NCBI GenBank assembly: GCA_902612805.1
Contig: CACMEY010000002.1
Location: 40,001-104,000 of the forward strand
Direction: 5' to 3'
Length of the DNA: 64,000 bases
Source: an uncultured Alphaproteobacteria bacterium
Lineage (GTDB): Bacteria; Pseudomonadota; Alphaproteobacteria; HIMB59; GCA-002718135
Numbering within the stretch: position 1 is the stretch's first letter; each line of letters starts with the position of its first letter. The notes below the pieces were generated by a model. That model saw only the letters and a list, made by a program, of their open reading frames with translations. It did no database searches and had not been told where the DNA came from. Position numbers and translations under genes: made by a program. Below are positions 33,682 to 42,325 of this stretch, piece after piece.

Positions 33682-34932
33682 TTGACACTAGAAAATATTA
33701 AACTCGATATAGATTACGTAAGATCGCAGTTTCCAGCATTTAAAGACCCACTTTCAAAAGATTGGTCTTTTTTTGAGAATGCTGGTGGCAGCTATGTGCC
33801 TCAAAATGTAATAAATAAATTAACCGAATTTATGACATCTACAAAGGTACAACCATATGCTGAATATCCTATGTCGAAAATTGCTGGTGAAAATATGGAC
33901 AGAGCCACAAGTCTATTCGCTTCAATGATTAATGCTAAAAAAAAAGAGATTTTAATCGGAGGATCTACATCAATAAACTTATATGTTCTATCTAATGCGT
34001 TAAAAAAATATATAAGTCCTGGTGATGAAATAATTGTAACTAATCAAGATCATGAAGCTAATATAAGTCCTTGGAGAAGATTGAAAGATGATGGAGCGAA
34101 TATAATTGAATGGAAGTTTAGTTTAGATAATCATGAATTAGAAATAAGTGAATTAGAAAATTTAATAACATCTAAAACAAAAATTTTAGCCGTTACTCAT
34201 TGTTCAAATATTGTTGGATCGATCAATAATTTACAAGAAATATGCAAATTAGCCCATAAAAATAATATTATTGTCATTGGTGATGGAGTTTCATACGCTC
34301 CACATGGTTTTCCTGATGTCAAAGAATTAGATGTAGATTTTTATACATTTAGTTTATACAAAACCTATGGACCACATTTGGCTTTATTGTATGGAAAAGA
34401 AGAAATATTAAAAGATTTACCAAATCAAAATCACGAATTTTTGAAAGGAGAGTTCCCCTATACAATTAATCCAGGTGGACCAAATCACGAAGAATTAGTT
34501 TCTCTTATTGGAATATATGAATATTTTAATAATCTTTATAATCATCACTTTAATGAAAAAAATGTTTCAATTAGAAATAGGATAAAAAAAATAAATAATT
34601 TAATTTCTAATCATGAAGAAAATTTAGCTAATCCTATTTTAAAATATTTAAAGTCAAGAAAAGATTTAATTCTCATAGGTAAGGACAATGTAAATAATAA
34701 AGATAGAGCACCAACTATTTCATTTGTATCTAAAAGTAAAACATCAAAAAAAATTTCTGATATTTTAATTGAAAATAAAATTGCTACTAGGAATGATAAT
34801 TTTTATGCATGGCGATGTTTAAATGCCTTAGGAATAGACACTAATGATGGAGTAGTTAGAATAAGTTTAACACATTATAATAAAATATCAGAAATTAATT
34901 ATCTTTTAAAAATTCTAAATGAAAAGATATAA
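33682..34932 (+). CDS. Class V aminotransferase / cysteine desulfurase-like PLP enzyme
   Basis: A 416-aa fold-type I PLP enzyme initiated by TTG behind an AAGAGGT ribosome site. It has WSFFENAGGSYVP near residue 28, GGSTSINLYVLSNAL for phosphate binding, IIVTNQDHEANISPW, ILAVTHCSNIVGSINN, VIGDGVSYAPHGFPDV (PLP Asp) and the Schiff-base Lys in FSLYKTYGPHLALLYG. This matches the VC1184-type class V subgroup, not IscS (no C-terminal catalytic-Cys loop). Reaction unknown; it may be a lyase, epimerase or aminotransferase. It is the last metabolic gene before the polysaccharide island. Confidence 0.85.
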   Translation: MTLENIKLDIDYVRSQFPAFKDPLSKDWSFFENAGGSYVPQNVINKLTEFMTSTKVQPYAEYPMSKIAGENMDRATSLFASMINAKKKEILIGGSTSINLYVLSNALKKYISPGDEIIVTNQDHEANISPWRRLKDDGANIIEWKFSLDNHELEISELENLITSKTKILAVTHCSNIVGSINNLQEICKLAHKNNIIVIGDGVSYAPHGFPDVKELDVDFYTFSLYKTYGPHLALLYGKEEILKDLPNQNHEFLKGEFPYTINPGGPNHEELVSLIGIYEYFNNLYNHHFNEKNVSIRNRIKKINNLISNHEENLANPILKYLKSRKDLILIGKDNVNNKDRAPTISFVSKSKTSKKISDILIENKIATRNDNFYAWRCLNALGIDTNDGVVRISLTHYNKISEINYLLKILNEKI

Positions 34933-36768
34933 TTAATTATACTTTATCTGATTGAGAATTTTAAATAGTTTATCTGAATCATAAGCTCTAAGTGCAGCAT
35001 CAAGTTGATTTAATATTTGTGTAACATCATTATAGGAAAACAATTTTTCCTTACACAAATATATATTTTTATTTTCTGTCTTAATTAATTCTCCTGAATA
35101 CAGTTCTTCAAATATCTTTTCTCCAGGCTGTAATCCTATATATTTTATCTCAATATCACCATTGGGATTATTTTCATTTTTGATGCTATAACCTGAAATA
35201 TTAATTAATTTTTTTGCCAAATCTAATATTTTAATTCTTTCACCCATTTCTAGTACATAAATTGAAGCATCTGATTTTAAATTTAGAGTTTCAATAATTA
35301 AACTTGCCGCTTCAGAAATACTCATAAAATATCTCTCTACATTTGGATCTGTTATAGTTATTGGCTCTTTGTTTTTAATTTGGCTTAAAAAAAGTGGTAT
35401 GACTGATCCTGATGATCCTACTACATTTCCAAATCTTACAATAGAATATCTAGTTTTATTATTAAATTTATTGGAGTAAGATTGAATTATTATTTCGGAA
35501 AGACGTTTTGTCTTTCCCATAATTGATGATGGCTTAACTGCTTTATCTGTAGAAACAAAGACAAATTTTTCTAAACCAACATCTTTAGAAACATTTAATA
35601 AATTTAATGTTCCAAATATATTAGTATTAATTGCTTGTATTACTGACGTTTCAAGAATATTGACATGTTTATATGCCGCCGTATGAAAAAGATAATTAGG
35701 CTTATATTTTTTAAAATAGAAATCTAGTTGATTTTTATCAAGAATAGATGTTAACAAATAAATAATTTCAATGTCTTCAGATATATTTTGTCTTTGAATT
35801 TTTTTTTGTAAATTATACATATTAAATTCAGAGTTATCTAATAAAATTATTCTTTTTGGTTTCAAATTTATGATTTGAATAGCAAGTTCGCTGCCAATAG
35901 AACCTCCTGAGCCAGTAATAATTATAGATCTATTTGAAGGAATGAGCTGTGAATTAATTTCTAGCTTTATATTTCTACCAAATATATCTTCAAAATTAAT
36001 TTTAGTATAATTATCTAAATCAAAATTCAATTTTTCAAAATTTTCAGTAAAAGGTAAAGAAAGTATCTCAATATCAAATTTTAATAAGTTATTAATTATT
36101 TTTTTTCTTTTTTCTTTATCTAGACTTGGTATAGAAATAAAAATTTTTTCAATTTTATTTTTAATAATTAAATCTTCTATTTTTTTATAATTAAAGATTT
36201 TTACACCATTTAGATAACTACCAGTTTTCTTTGGATTATCATCTATAAAACCAAAAACTTTGTAATTATTTTTTTGGTTTATATAGTTTAAAAATTCATT
36301 ACCTCCATATCCTGCGCCATATATTAAAATATTAATTTTACTTTTTAAATTATCTTTATTTAGAAACAAAATAATATAAGACACAAATGTTCTAAAAATG
36401 CAAACCAAAATAAAAAAAATTATTGGTTGTAAAATAGCAATGGATCTTGGAGCACCTCTAATATCAACTAGTTCAATTAGTAAATAAAATATAATTATCG
36501 AAACAATAGATGAATAAAGAAAATATTTGATTAATTCAAAATTAAAAAATCTAAATATATTCCTGTAAATCTTGAAAAAATAGAATGTTATTATAAAAAC
36601 AGAAAAAGCTAAAATAAAAGATGAGATATAATCAAAAAAATTAATGTTTATTTTCTCTAACCTTAATATTAATGCAATAATTGTTGCAATAATATTTAGA
36701 AAAAAGTCTCCAAAGAAAATAATTATTTTTTTTTGAGTTCTACTCAAAATATTAATGATTTTATTCAT
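34933..36768 (-). CDS. Membrane-anchored nucleotide-sugar 4,6-dehydratase (PglF/CapD-like)
   Basis: A 611-aa protein with about four N-terminal membrane helices (residues about 10-130), a CoA-binding-like Rossmann domain (about 140-250, IYGAGYGGNEFLNYI) and an SDR dehydratase domain starting at TGSGGSIGSELAIQI. The active site is the atypical SSIMGKTKR, Met in place of Tyr in YxxxK, as in PglF and FlaA1 enzymes. They convert UDP-GlcNAc to the 4-keto-6-deoxy sugar. Followed in the biosynthetic sense by the aminotransferase (4-nt gene overlap), acetyltransferase and phosphosugar transferase, it fits the diNAc-bacillosamine pathway. Confidence 0.9.
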   Translation of the reverse strand: MNKIINILSRTQKKIIIFFGDFFLNIIATIIALILRLEKININFFDYISSFILAFSVFIITFYFFKIYRNIFRFFNFELIKYFLYSSIVSIIIFYLLIELVDIRGAPRSIAILQPIIFFILVCIFRTFVSYIILFLNKDNLKSKINILIYGAGYGGNEFLNYINQKNNYKVFGFIDDNPKKTGSYLNGVKIFNYKKIEDLIIKNKIEKIFISIPSLDKEKRKKIINNLLKFDIEILSLPFTENFEKLNFDLDNYTKINFEDIFGRNIKLEINSQLIPSNRSIIITGSGGSIGSELAIQIINLKPKRIILLDNSEFNMYNLQKKIQRQNISEDIEIIYLLTSILDKNQLDFYFKKYKPNYLFHTAAYKHVNILETSVIQAINTNIFGTLNLLNVSKDVGLEKFVFVSTDKAVKPSSIMGKTKRLSEIIIQSYSNKFNNKTRYSIVRFGNVVGSSGSVIPLFLSQIKNKEPITITDPNVERYFMSISEAASLIIETLNLKSDASIYVLEMGERIKILDLAKKLINISGYSIKNENNPNGDIEIKYIGLQPGEKIFEELYSGELIKTENKNIYLCKEKLFSYNDVTQILNQLDAALRAYDSDKLFKILNQIKYN

Positions 36769-37922
36769 TTAAAAGCCATCAGAAAAATATCTTTTATTGA
36801 TTTTGAAATGTGATTTATTCTTTTTTTTGTCATATTTTGATCAATTCGAATACATATTGAAGAATTTGATAAATTAATTGCGTTAATTAATTTGTTTTTA
36901 GGTTTATATTTTATAAATATTTTTTCATTATATATTTCTGGACAACCTCCAATAAATAAACTTTTATCTTTTTTTCTTAAAGCATTAATTAATTTTATAT
37001 AGTTCCAATTTTTTTTAAATTCTTCAATTTTGATGAAAAAATAATATCTATAATAAGCGTGTTTAATATTTTTAGGATTTTTGATAAGTAATATTCCTTT
37101 TTTTATTTTACAAAGCTTTTTTTCAAGATATTTAATTATATCATTTCTTTTTTCTACCCAATTATTTAAATAATCTAATTGAACAAAACCAACAGCTGCT
37201 TGAATTTCTGTCATTCTTATATTTGTACCAATGTAATCATTAATATAACTAAACTGATTTAAGTTTTTAATTTTAGAAAGATTATTAAAATTTTTTCCGT
37301 GATCTCTATAAGATAATAAACGATAATATAATTTTTCATTATTAGTGGCTACAATACCTCCTTCGCCAAGGGTAGAAATTATTTTATCTTGGCAAAAACT
37401 CCAAACACTTATGTCAGCATATGTTCCAACAAATTTATTATTTAATTTTGCTCCATGTGCTTGTGAGCAATCTTCTATTACATAGATATTTTTTTTTCTT
37501 GCATAATTCATTATTGCCTTCATATTTGTTGGGTAGCCTGCTAAGTGAACACAAATAATAGCTTTTGTTTTATTTGTGACTACTTTTTTAATATTTTCTA
37601 ATTCTATATTTTGAGAATTTATATTTACATCACTAAACACAGGCTTATGATTCATTTTTAAAACACTACTTGCTGAAGCAATAAATGACCTTGGGGTAAC
37701 AATTATTTCTGCATTTCTTTTTAAACTTAATGAATATATAGCTGCCTCTAAACCCAACGTACCATTAGCAACAGCTATTGAGTGTTTTAATTTAAAGAAA
37801 TTACAAAATTTTTTTTCAAATTTTTTTACATACTCTCCTGTCCATTGATTGACTTTACCTGATTTTATAATTTTATTTACAAGATTGATCTCTTTATTTG
37901 AATATTTAGGCCAATTAAGCAT
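36765..37922 (-). CDS. DegT/DnrJ/EryC1/StrS sugar aminotransferase (PglE-like)
   Basis: A 385-aa PLP enzyme. It has NGTLGLEAAIYSL for the cofactor phosphate, EDCSQAHGAKL for the PLP ring Asp, the Schiff-base Lys in FCQDKIISTLGEGG, and the RMTEIQAAVG block. Family members aminate a 4-keto-6-deoxy sugar nucleotide using glutamate. The gene overlaps the PglF-like dehydratase gene by 4 nt and follows the NeuD-like acetyltransferase by 1 bp, so it is most likely the C4 aminotransferase of the same route. Confidence 0.9.
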   Translation of the reverse strand: MLNWPKYSNKEINLVNKIIKSGKVNQWTGEYVKKFEKKFCNFFKLKHSIAVANGTLGLEAAIYSLSLKRNAEIIVTPRSFIASASSVLKMNHKPVFSDVNINSQNIELENIKKVVTNKTKAIICVHLAGYPTNMKAIMNYARKKNIYVIEDCSQAHGAKLNNKFVGTYADISVWSFCQDKIISTLGEGGIVATNNEKLYYRLLSYRDHGKNFNNLSKIKNLNQFSYINDYIGTNIRMTEIQAAVGFVQLDYLNNWVEKRNDIIKYLEKKLCKIKKGILLIKNPKNIKHAYYRYYFFIKIEEFKKNWNYIKLINALRKKDKSLFIGGCPEIYNEKIFIKYKPKNKLINAINLSNSSICIRIDQNMTKKRINHISKSIKDIFLMAFK

Positions 37923-37923
37923 T

Positions 37924-38484
37924 TTAAATTGATTTAATAACTGTAGTTCCAGCTTTTATTCTTGTTTCAGATGAAATTTTTAAATTATTAACTATGTTAC
38001 TTCCAATACCAATAAATACTAATTCCCCAATATTTACTGAACCAGCTATATTTACTCCAGGACATATGTGAGAAAATTCTCCAATATTACAGTCATGATC
38101 GATACTGCTATTAGTATTTAGAATGCATCCCTCATGTATATTAGTATTAGAGTTTATTGAACAACCTGCCATAACACATACACCGTTTGCAATCACAACA
38201 TTACTTGATATATTAGCACTTGGATGTACTAAAGATACAGGTTTGAGACCAGTTTTTTTTATTTTATTATATATATTCATTCTTATGCTGTTTATTCCAA
38301 TTGCAACAAAGTAGCCGTTATAGTTATCTTTGGATTGAATTAAATCATCTAAATTACCCATAACATTTTTTAACTTTGGATTATCATCGTAGATATCAAT
38401 TTCATTGAAATTATTTTTTATTGCAATATCAATAATTACCCTTGAATGACCTCCATATCCAAAAATTGCTAGTTTATTGTTCAC
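37924..38484 (-). CDS. NeuD/PglD-family sugar O/N-acetyltransferase
   Basis: A 186-aa protein with an N-terminal Rossmann-like UDP-sugar-binding domain (IFGYGGHSRVIIDIA, residues 1-80) and a left-handed beta-helix of hexapeptide repeats (about 85-180, with SSNVVIANGVCVMAGCSIN and the catalytic-His region SSIDHDCNIGEFSHICPGV). PglD acetylates the 4-amino group of UDP-bacillosamine precursor using acetyl-CoA. Its start overlaps the sugar transferase gene by 11 nt. NeuD-type sialate acetylation is an alternative, but no sialate genes are present. Confidence 0.88.
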   Translation of the reverse strand: MNNKLAIFGYGGHSRVIIDIAIKNNFNEIDIYDDNPKLKNVMGNLDDLIQSKDNYNGYFVAIGINSIRMNIYNKIKKTGLKPVSLVHPSANISSNVVIANGVCVMAGCSINSNTNIHEGCILNTNSSIDHDCNIGEFSHICPGVNIAGSVNIGELVFIGIGSNIVNNLKISSETRIKAGTTVIKSI

Positions 38485-39064
38485 TATCTTTTGTAAGTTT
38501 TTCCATAGATAATTTATCTGAATAATTAATTTCTTTAAATGAAAATAATTTTAAAAATGTAATAAATAAAATTTTTATATCTAAAAATATATTTCTATTT
38601 TTTACATATTGAAGGTCATATTCAAATTTTTTTTTCCAAGATATGGTATTTCTACCATTTATTTGAGATAAACCGGTTATTCCTGGTAAAACATTGTGAC
38701 GTTTTATATTTTTATCATTATAAATATTTAGATATTCTACTAAAAGAGGCCTTGGTCCAACAAAACTCATTTCCCCTTTTAATATATTATACAATTCTGG
38801 AAGTTCATCTAGACTTGAAGATCTAATAAATTTATTCCATCTACTAAGTTTATTAATATTTTCATTTAAGTCACTATTTATTGGCATACTTCTAAATTTG
38901 TAGATTATAAAAATTTTATTCTTAAATCCAACTCTTTGTTGATAAAAGAATATTGGAAATCCATTAAAGATAATGTTTAAAGTAGCAATAATAAAAAATA
39001 AGATTATTGTTATTGGCAATGTAAGAATAAGAAAAAAAATATCAAAGAACCTTTTTAATTTCAT
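38474..39064 (-). CDS. Initiating phosphoglycosyl transferase (PglC/WcaJ-like)
   Basis: A 196-aa monotopic phosphoglycosyl transferase. One N-terminal re-entrant or membrane helix (about residues 8-32) precedes FYQQRVGFKNKIFIIYKFRSM, SSLDELPELYNILKGEMSFVGPRPLL and PGITGLSQINGRN, all hallmarks of the family. It transfers a phosphosugar from UDP-sugar (here plausibly UDP-diNAc-bacillosamine) to undecaprenyl phosphate on the inner face of the membrane, starting the lipid-linked glycan. The short length equals PglC, not the longer polytopic WbaP type. It overlaps the fused glycosyltransferase gene by 4 nt. Confidence 0.92.
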   Translation of the reverse strand: MKLKRFFDIFFLILTLPITIILFFIIATLNIIFNGFPIFFYQQRVGFKNKIFIIYKFRSMPINSDLNENINKLSRWNKFIRSSSLDELPELYNILKGEMSFVGPRPLLVEYLNIYNDKNIKRHNVLPGITGLSQINGRNTISWKKKFEYDLQYVKNRNIFLDIKILFITFLKLFSFKEINYSDKLSMEKLTKDSEQ

Positions 39065-41334
39065 ACAACTTCATCAATATAAGAAATAAAATTGTTTACA
39101 ACTTGTTTTTGATTAAACAATTTTTTGCATCTAACCTTGCCATTGTTTGCCATCTTCGTTCTTAATTCTGGACTAGTAATTAATTCTTTTAAACAGTTTT
39201 CAATCTGCTTAATATTACCCGGTTCATGCATTAAGCCTGTAATATTTTCTTCAACGGCATCTGTAAGGCCATATATTCTAGAACAAACAACAGGTAAATT
39301 ACATGCACCTGCTTCAATAGCTGACATGCCAAAACCTTCTCGATAACTAGGCAAACAAAAAATATCACTAGCAGACATAAATTCTTGTGGTGAGCTTGTA
39401 TATGAAAATTGATATATATTTTTCTTCACCGTTTTTTGAAGGTTATTAATGGTGTGGCTAAAGTTATCTTCATCAGGACCAACTAATAATAATTTAACTT
39501 TAAATTTAAGATTTAATAAATTCTTAAATGCAGTTAATAAATCAAGAATTCCTTTATCATAATTCAATCTTCCTAAATATAATATGAGAATTTCATTATC
39601 TTTAATAAATAAATCCTTTCTAATTTTATCTCTTGAAACATCATTTCTATAAAATTGATTGGTATTAACACCTGAAATTGATCCATTACCTAGGATTGAG
39701 ATATTATTTTTTTTTATAATTCCATTAGCTATAAGGAAATTTTTTTGAGATTCACATTCTGTTAAAGCATGAGTGCAACAAAAGGCAATAATTTTATCTG
39801 TAAATTTTAATAATCTTCTCATAAAACCTTTTTTATTATACCAAACTTGCCCCCCAAACCAATGGATACGAATTGGAGTTAAAATTAATGAACTTGAGAT
39901 TAAAGATAAAAAACCTCCTTTTGGTGTAAGTGAAAATATTAAATTTTGTCTATTTATAGAAAAATTAAATAGAAGCTTAAATAAACAAATTATATCAGAA
40001 AGAGTATTGATGCCCCTTGAGATGTCAATATGTACAAGATTACAATCTTTAAATAATGATTCATCATAATGACTAAAATTTTTTAAATTTGTAATAATAC
40101 TAACTTTGTATTTTTTCTTTAAAATATTTATTTGTGGAATTAAAAATAATTGCACTGACATTATAGTAGAAGCAACAATTGTTAATTTTTTCTTTAATAC
40201 ATCATTGATTTTAAGGTTTATGTATGAAAACATTTGATTAGTTACAAAATCTTGATCAAAAAATTTTTTTCCTCTTAATCTAGCTAAATTACCCATCTTC
40301 GTTCTTAATTCTGGACTAGTAATTAATTCTTTTAAACAGTTTTCAATCTGCTTAATATTACCCGGTTCATGCATTAAGCCTGTAATATTTTCTTCAACGG
40401 CATCTGTAAGGCCATATATTCTAGAACAAACAACAGGTAAATTACATGCACCTGCTTCAATAGCTGACATGCCAAAACCTTCTCGATAACTAGGCAAACA
40501 AAAAATATCACTAGCAGACATAAATTCTTGTGGAGTTGAGGTATAATTTTCCAATCTAATAAATGGTTTTATTGAATCATTAATATATTTTTTTATATTT
40601 ATTTCATCAGGACCAACAATGAATAAATATAATTTTTTGAAATTGTAATTTTCAATTAGATTTTCAAATACTTTAATTAGATCTAATATTCCTTTATCTT
40701 TATTTAATCTCCCCAAAAAAAGGATTATTGTAGAGTCAAATGGTAATTTGTATTGAGATCTAATTTTTTCTTTAATTTTAGTGTTTCTATTAAAAAATTT
40801 AAAATTTACACCTGCGATTGAACCATTTCCCAAAACTATAATTTTTTTTATGTTAGTAATATTATTTTGAATTAAAATTTCTTTTTGAGAAATACTGTCA
40901 GTTAATAAATCAGTAGATAAATAAGCAATGATTTTATCAATAAATTTAAGAAATATTTTCTCTAAACCTCTTTTAGTTATCCATACTTGGCCTGTAAAAA
41001 AATGGACTCTGATACTTTTTCTTGAAATAAAACTAGATAAAGCACATAAAAAACCAGCTTTAGGTGTACAAGATAAAGTAAAAGTATAATTATTTTTATA
41101 AAAATGAAAAATTAAATACATCAAATTAATAAAATCTGAAAAAATAGAATATCCTCTTTTCATATTTATATTTATAATTTGAACATCTTTGTATTCTTTT
41201 ATGAAATTTGGACTATTTCTAAAATTTGAAATCAATGTAATGTCATAATGTGACTTTAAATTTTTAATATGGTAATTAAAAAAAGTCTCAATAGTAGTTG
41301 AAGTTGTGCAAACTAAAGCAATTTTATTTTTCAT
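39061..41334 (-). CDS. Fused tandem GT4-type glycosyltransferase (two complete enzymes)
   Basis: A 757-aa protein made of two consecutive glycosyltransferase units (about residues 1-380 and 384-757), each of normal full length. Unit 1 opens MKNKIALVCTTSTTIETF and unit 2 KKKLTIVASTIMSVQLF, and both contain an RxHFFTGQVW/RIHWFGGQVW segment and GNGSIAGVN/GNGSISGVN. N-terminal halves are diverged. The C-terminal donor-binding segments (about residues 268-347 and 649-728, EFMSASDIFCLPSYREGFG through the NIKQIENC stretch) are identical, encoded by a 241-bp perfect repeat. It may add two sugars in sequence. PglA/WbbK-like role inferred. Confidence 0.85.
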   Translation of the reverse strand: MKNKIALVCTTSTTIETFFNYHIKNLKSHYDITLISNFRNSPNFIKEYKDVQIININMKRGYSIFSDFINLMYLIFHFYKNNYTFTLSCTPKAGFLCALSSFISRKSIRVHFFTGQVWITKRGLEKIFLKFIDKIIAYLSTDLLTDSISQKEILIQNNITNIKKIIVLGNGSIAGVNFKFFNRNTKIKEKIRSQYKLPFDSTIILFLGRLNKDKGILDLIKVFENLIENYNFKKLYLFIVGPDEINIKKYINDSIKPFIRLENYTSTPQEFMSASDIFCLPSYREGFGMSAIEAGACNLPVVCSRIYGLTDAVEENITGLMHEPGNIKQIENCLKELITSPELRTKMGNLARLRGKKFFDQDFVTNQMFSYINLKINDVLKKKLTIVASTIMSVQLFLIPQINILKKKYKVSIITNLKNFSHYDESLFKDCNLVHIDISRGINTLSDIICLFKLLFNFSINRQNLIFSLTPKGGFLSLISSSLILTPIRIHWFGGQVWYNKKGFMRRLLKFTDKIIAFCCTHALTECESQKNFLIANGIIKKNNISILGNGSISGVNTNQFYRNDVSRDKIRKDLFIKDNEILILYLGRLNYDKGILDLLTAFKNLLNLKFKVKLLLVGPDEDNFSHTINNLQKTVKKNIYQFSYTSSPQEFMSASDIFCLPSYREGFGMSAIEAGACNLPVVCSRIYGLTDAVEENITGLMHEPGNIKQIENCLKELITSPELRTKMANNGKVRCKKLFNQKQVVNNFISYIDEVV
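39150..39390 (-). repeat. 241-bp perfect direct repeat, copy encoding the second unit's donor site
   Basis: This segment is base-for-base identical to 40293-40533, from CCATCTTCGTT to AATTCTTGTGG on the plus strand. The two copies lie 1143 bp apart (381 codons), so both are read in the same frame. Sequences on either side differ at once. The rest of the two glycosyltransferase units is much more diverged, which points to recent gene conversion, unequal recombination or an assembly problem. Confidence 0.95.
40293..40533 (-). repeat. 241-bp perfect direct repeat, copy encoding the first unit's donor site
   Basis: Identical to 39150-39390. It codes for about 80 residues of the GT4 C-terminal nucleotide-sugar-binding region, including the conserved EGFGMSAIEAGACNLPVV. 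The repeat contains no transposase-like ends and is confined to coding sequence. Confidence 0.95.
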
Positions 41335-42262
41335 GATTTAATTCATTTTTAATATATTCAATAAGATTATATTTTTTTAAATTTTTTCTGTAGTCTGAAA
41401 TTATATTATCATAAAAAATTTTACTAGAAGAGAAAAAAATATATTGCTGAATATTAATTTTATTCGAAAAAAAAGATAATAATTTAAAAATAGAAAATAG
41501 TATAAATTTATTAATTCTTATAATTCTTCTTGTATGATTAAATTTATTTTTAAATGCATCAACAATATCATCTAGTTTATAATTTTCGGTTAATATATAT
41601 GAATTATTTTTTAAAATTTTGTTGTGAAAACACAATTCAGTAAATTGTACAACTTCTCTTATATCGATAAATGGGCAATAAGTATTTTTAACAGTAAATA
41701 AAGCTTTATTTTTTGAGAGTTTTACAAGTCCATTAATTATATTATTTTCTATTAAAGGACCGTAAACAATTCCAAGTCTAAAAATAAAATATGACATGTT
41801 ATTTAATTTTTCTGAATAATTTATTATCAATTTTTCAGATTCATTTTTAGTTTTTTCATAATAATTTGATGGCTTAGAAATACTGTCTTTAGTAATATGT
41901 GTACTATTATTTTTTGAAAAAATACCAATTGTGCTAAAGTGAATTAGGGTAAAATGATTTTTTGTTTCAGTAGCAAATAATTCTATAATTTTTTTAAGGA
42001 ATGTAATATTTGAATTATACATTAATTTAATATTTTTTGTTTCAACAACACAATTAATTATAAAATCAATTGAATTAATATCAAAATTAGTTTTATTTAT
42101 TTCTGTATTTATATCAATATATGTGAATTCAATTTTTTTATTAAAATTTACTTTTTTTTTATTATTGCGTAAATGGCCAAGAACTCGATAATTTTTATCA
42201 AATAAGAAATTTGTAATATAGTTACCTAATCTTCCAGAAGAACCTAAAACAAGTATTTTCAT
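41324..42262 (-). CDS. NAD(P)-dependent sugar epimerase/reductase (RmlD-like SDR)
   Basis: A 312-aa extended SDR. The nucleotide-binding loop is VLGSSGRLGNYIT at the N-terminus, FIINCVVETKN follows at the end of the Rossmann half, and the Ser-Tyr-Lys site is HFSTIGIF with NYYEKTKNESE. The family includes dTDP-4-dehydrorhamnose reductases and UDP-sugar epimerases. It overlaps the fused glycosyltransferase gene by 11 nt, so it may make the 6-deoxy or epimerised sugar used by that enzyme. Substrate not determinable. Confidence 0.8.
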   Translation of the reverse strand: MKILVLGSSGRLGNYITNFLFDKNYRVLGHLRNNKKKVNFNKKIEFTYIDINTEINKTNFDINSIDFIINCVVETKNIKLMYNSNITFLKKIIELFATETKNHFTLIHFSTIGIFSKNNSTHITKDSISKPSNYYEKTKNESEKLIINYSEKLNNMSYFIFRLGIVYGPLIENNIINGLVKLSKNKALFTVKNTYCPFIDIREVVQFTELCFHNKILKNNSYILTENYKLDDIVDAFKNKFNHTRRIIRINKFILFSIFKLLSFFSNKINIQQYIFFSSSKIFYDNIISDYRKNLKKYNLIEYIKNELNHEK

Positions 42263-42325
42263 AGTTTTTATTTTTAATAAATTGATTTATTAAGATTAAA
42301 CAAAAGAAAATATAATTGGAAAAAA

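Noticed and set aside
33682..34932. IscS/NifS cysteine desulfurase for Fe-S assembly
   Set aside because: The protein lacks the C-terminal catalytic-Cys loop and is not linked to any isc or suf gene.
39150..40533. Insertion sequence or mobile element as cause of the 241-bp repeat
   Set aside because: The repeat is coding, in frame, without inverted ends, target duplications or transposase.
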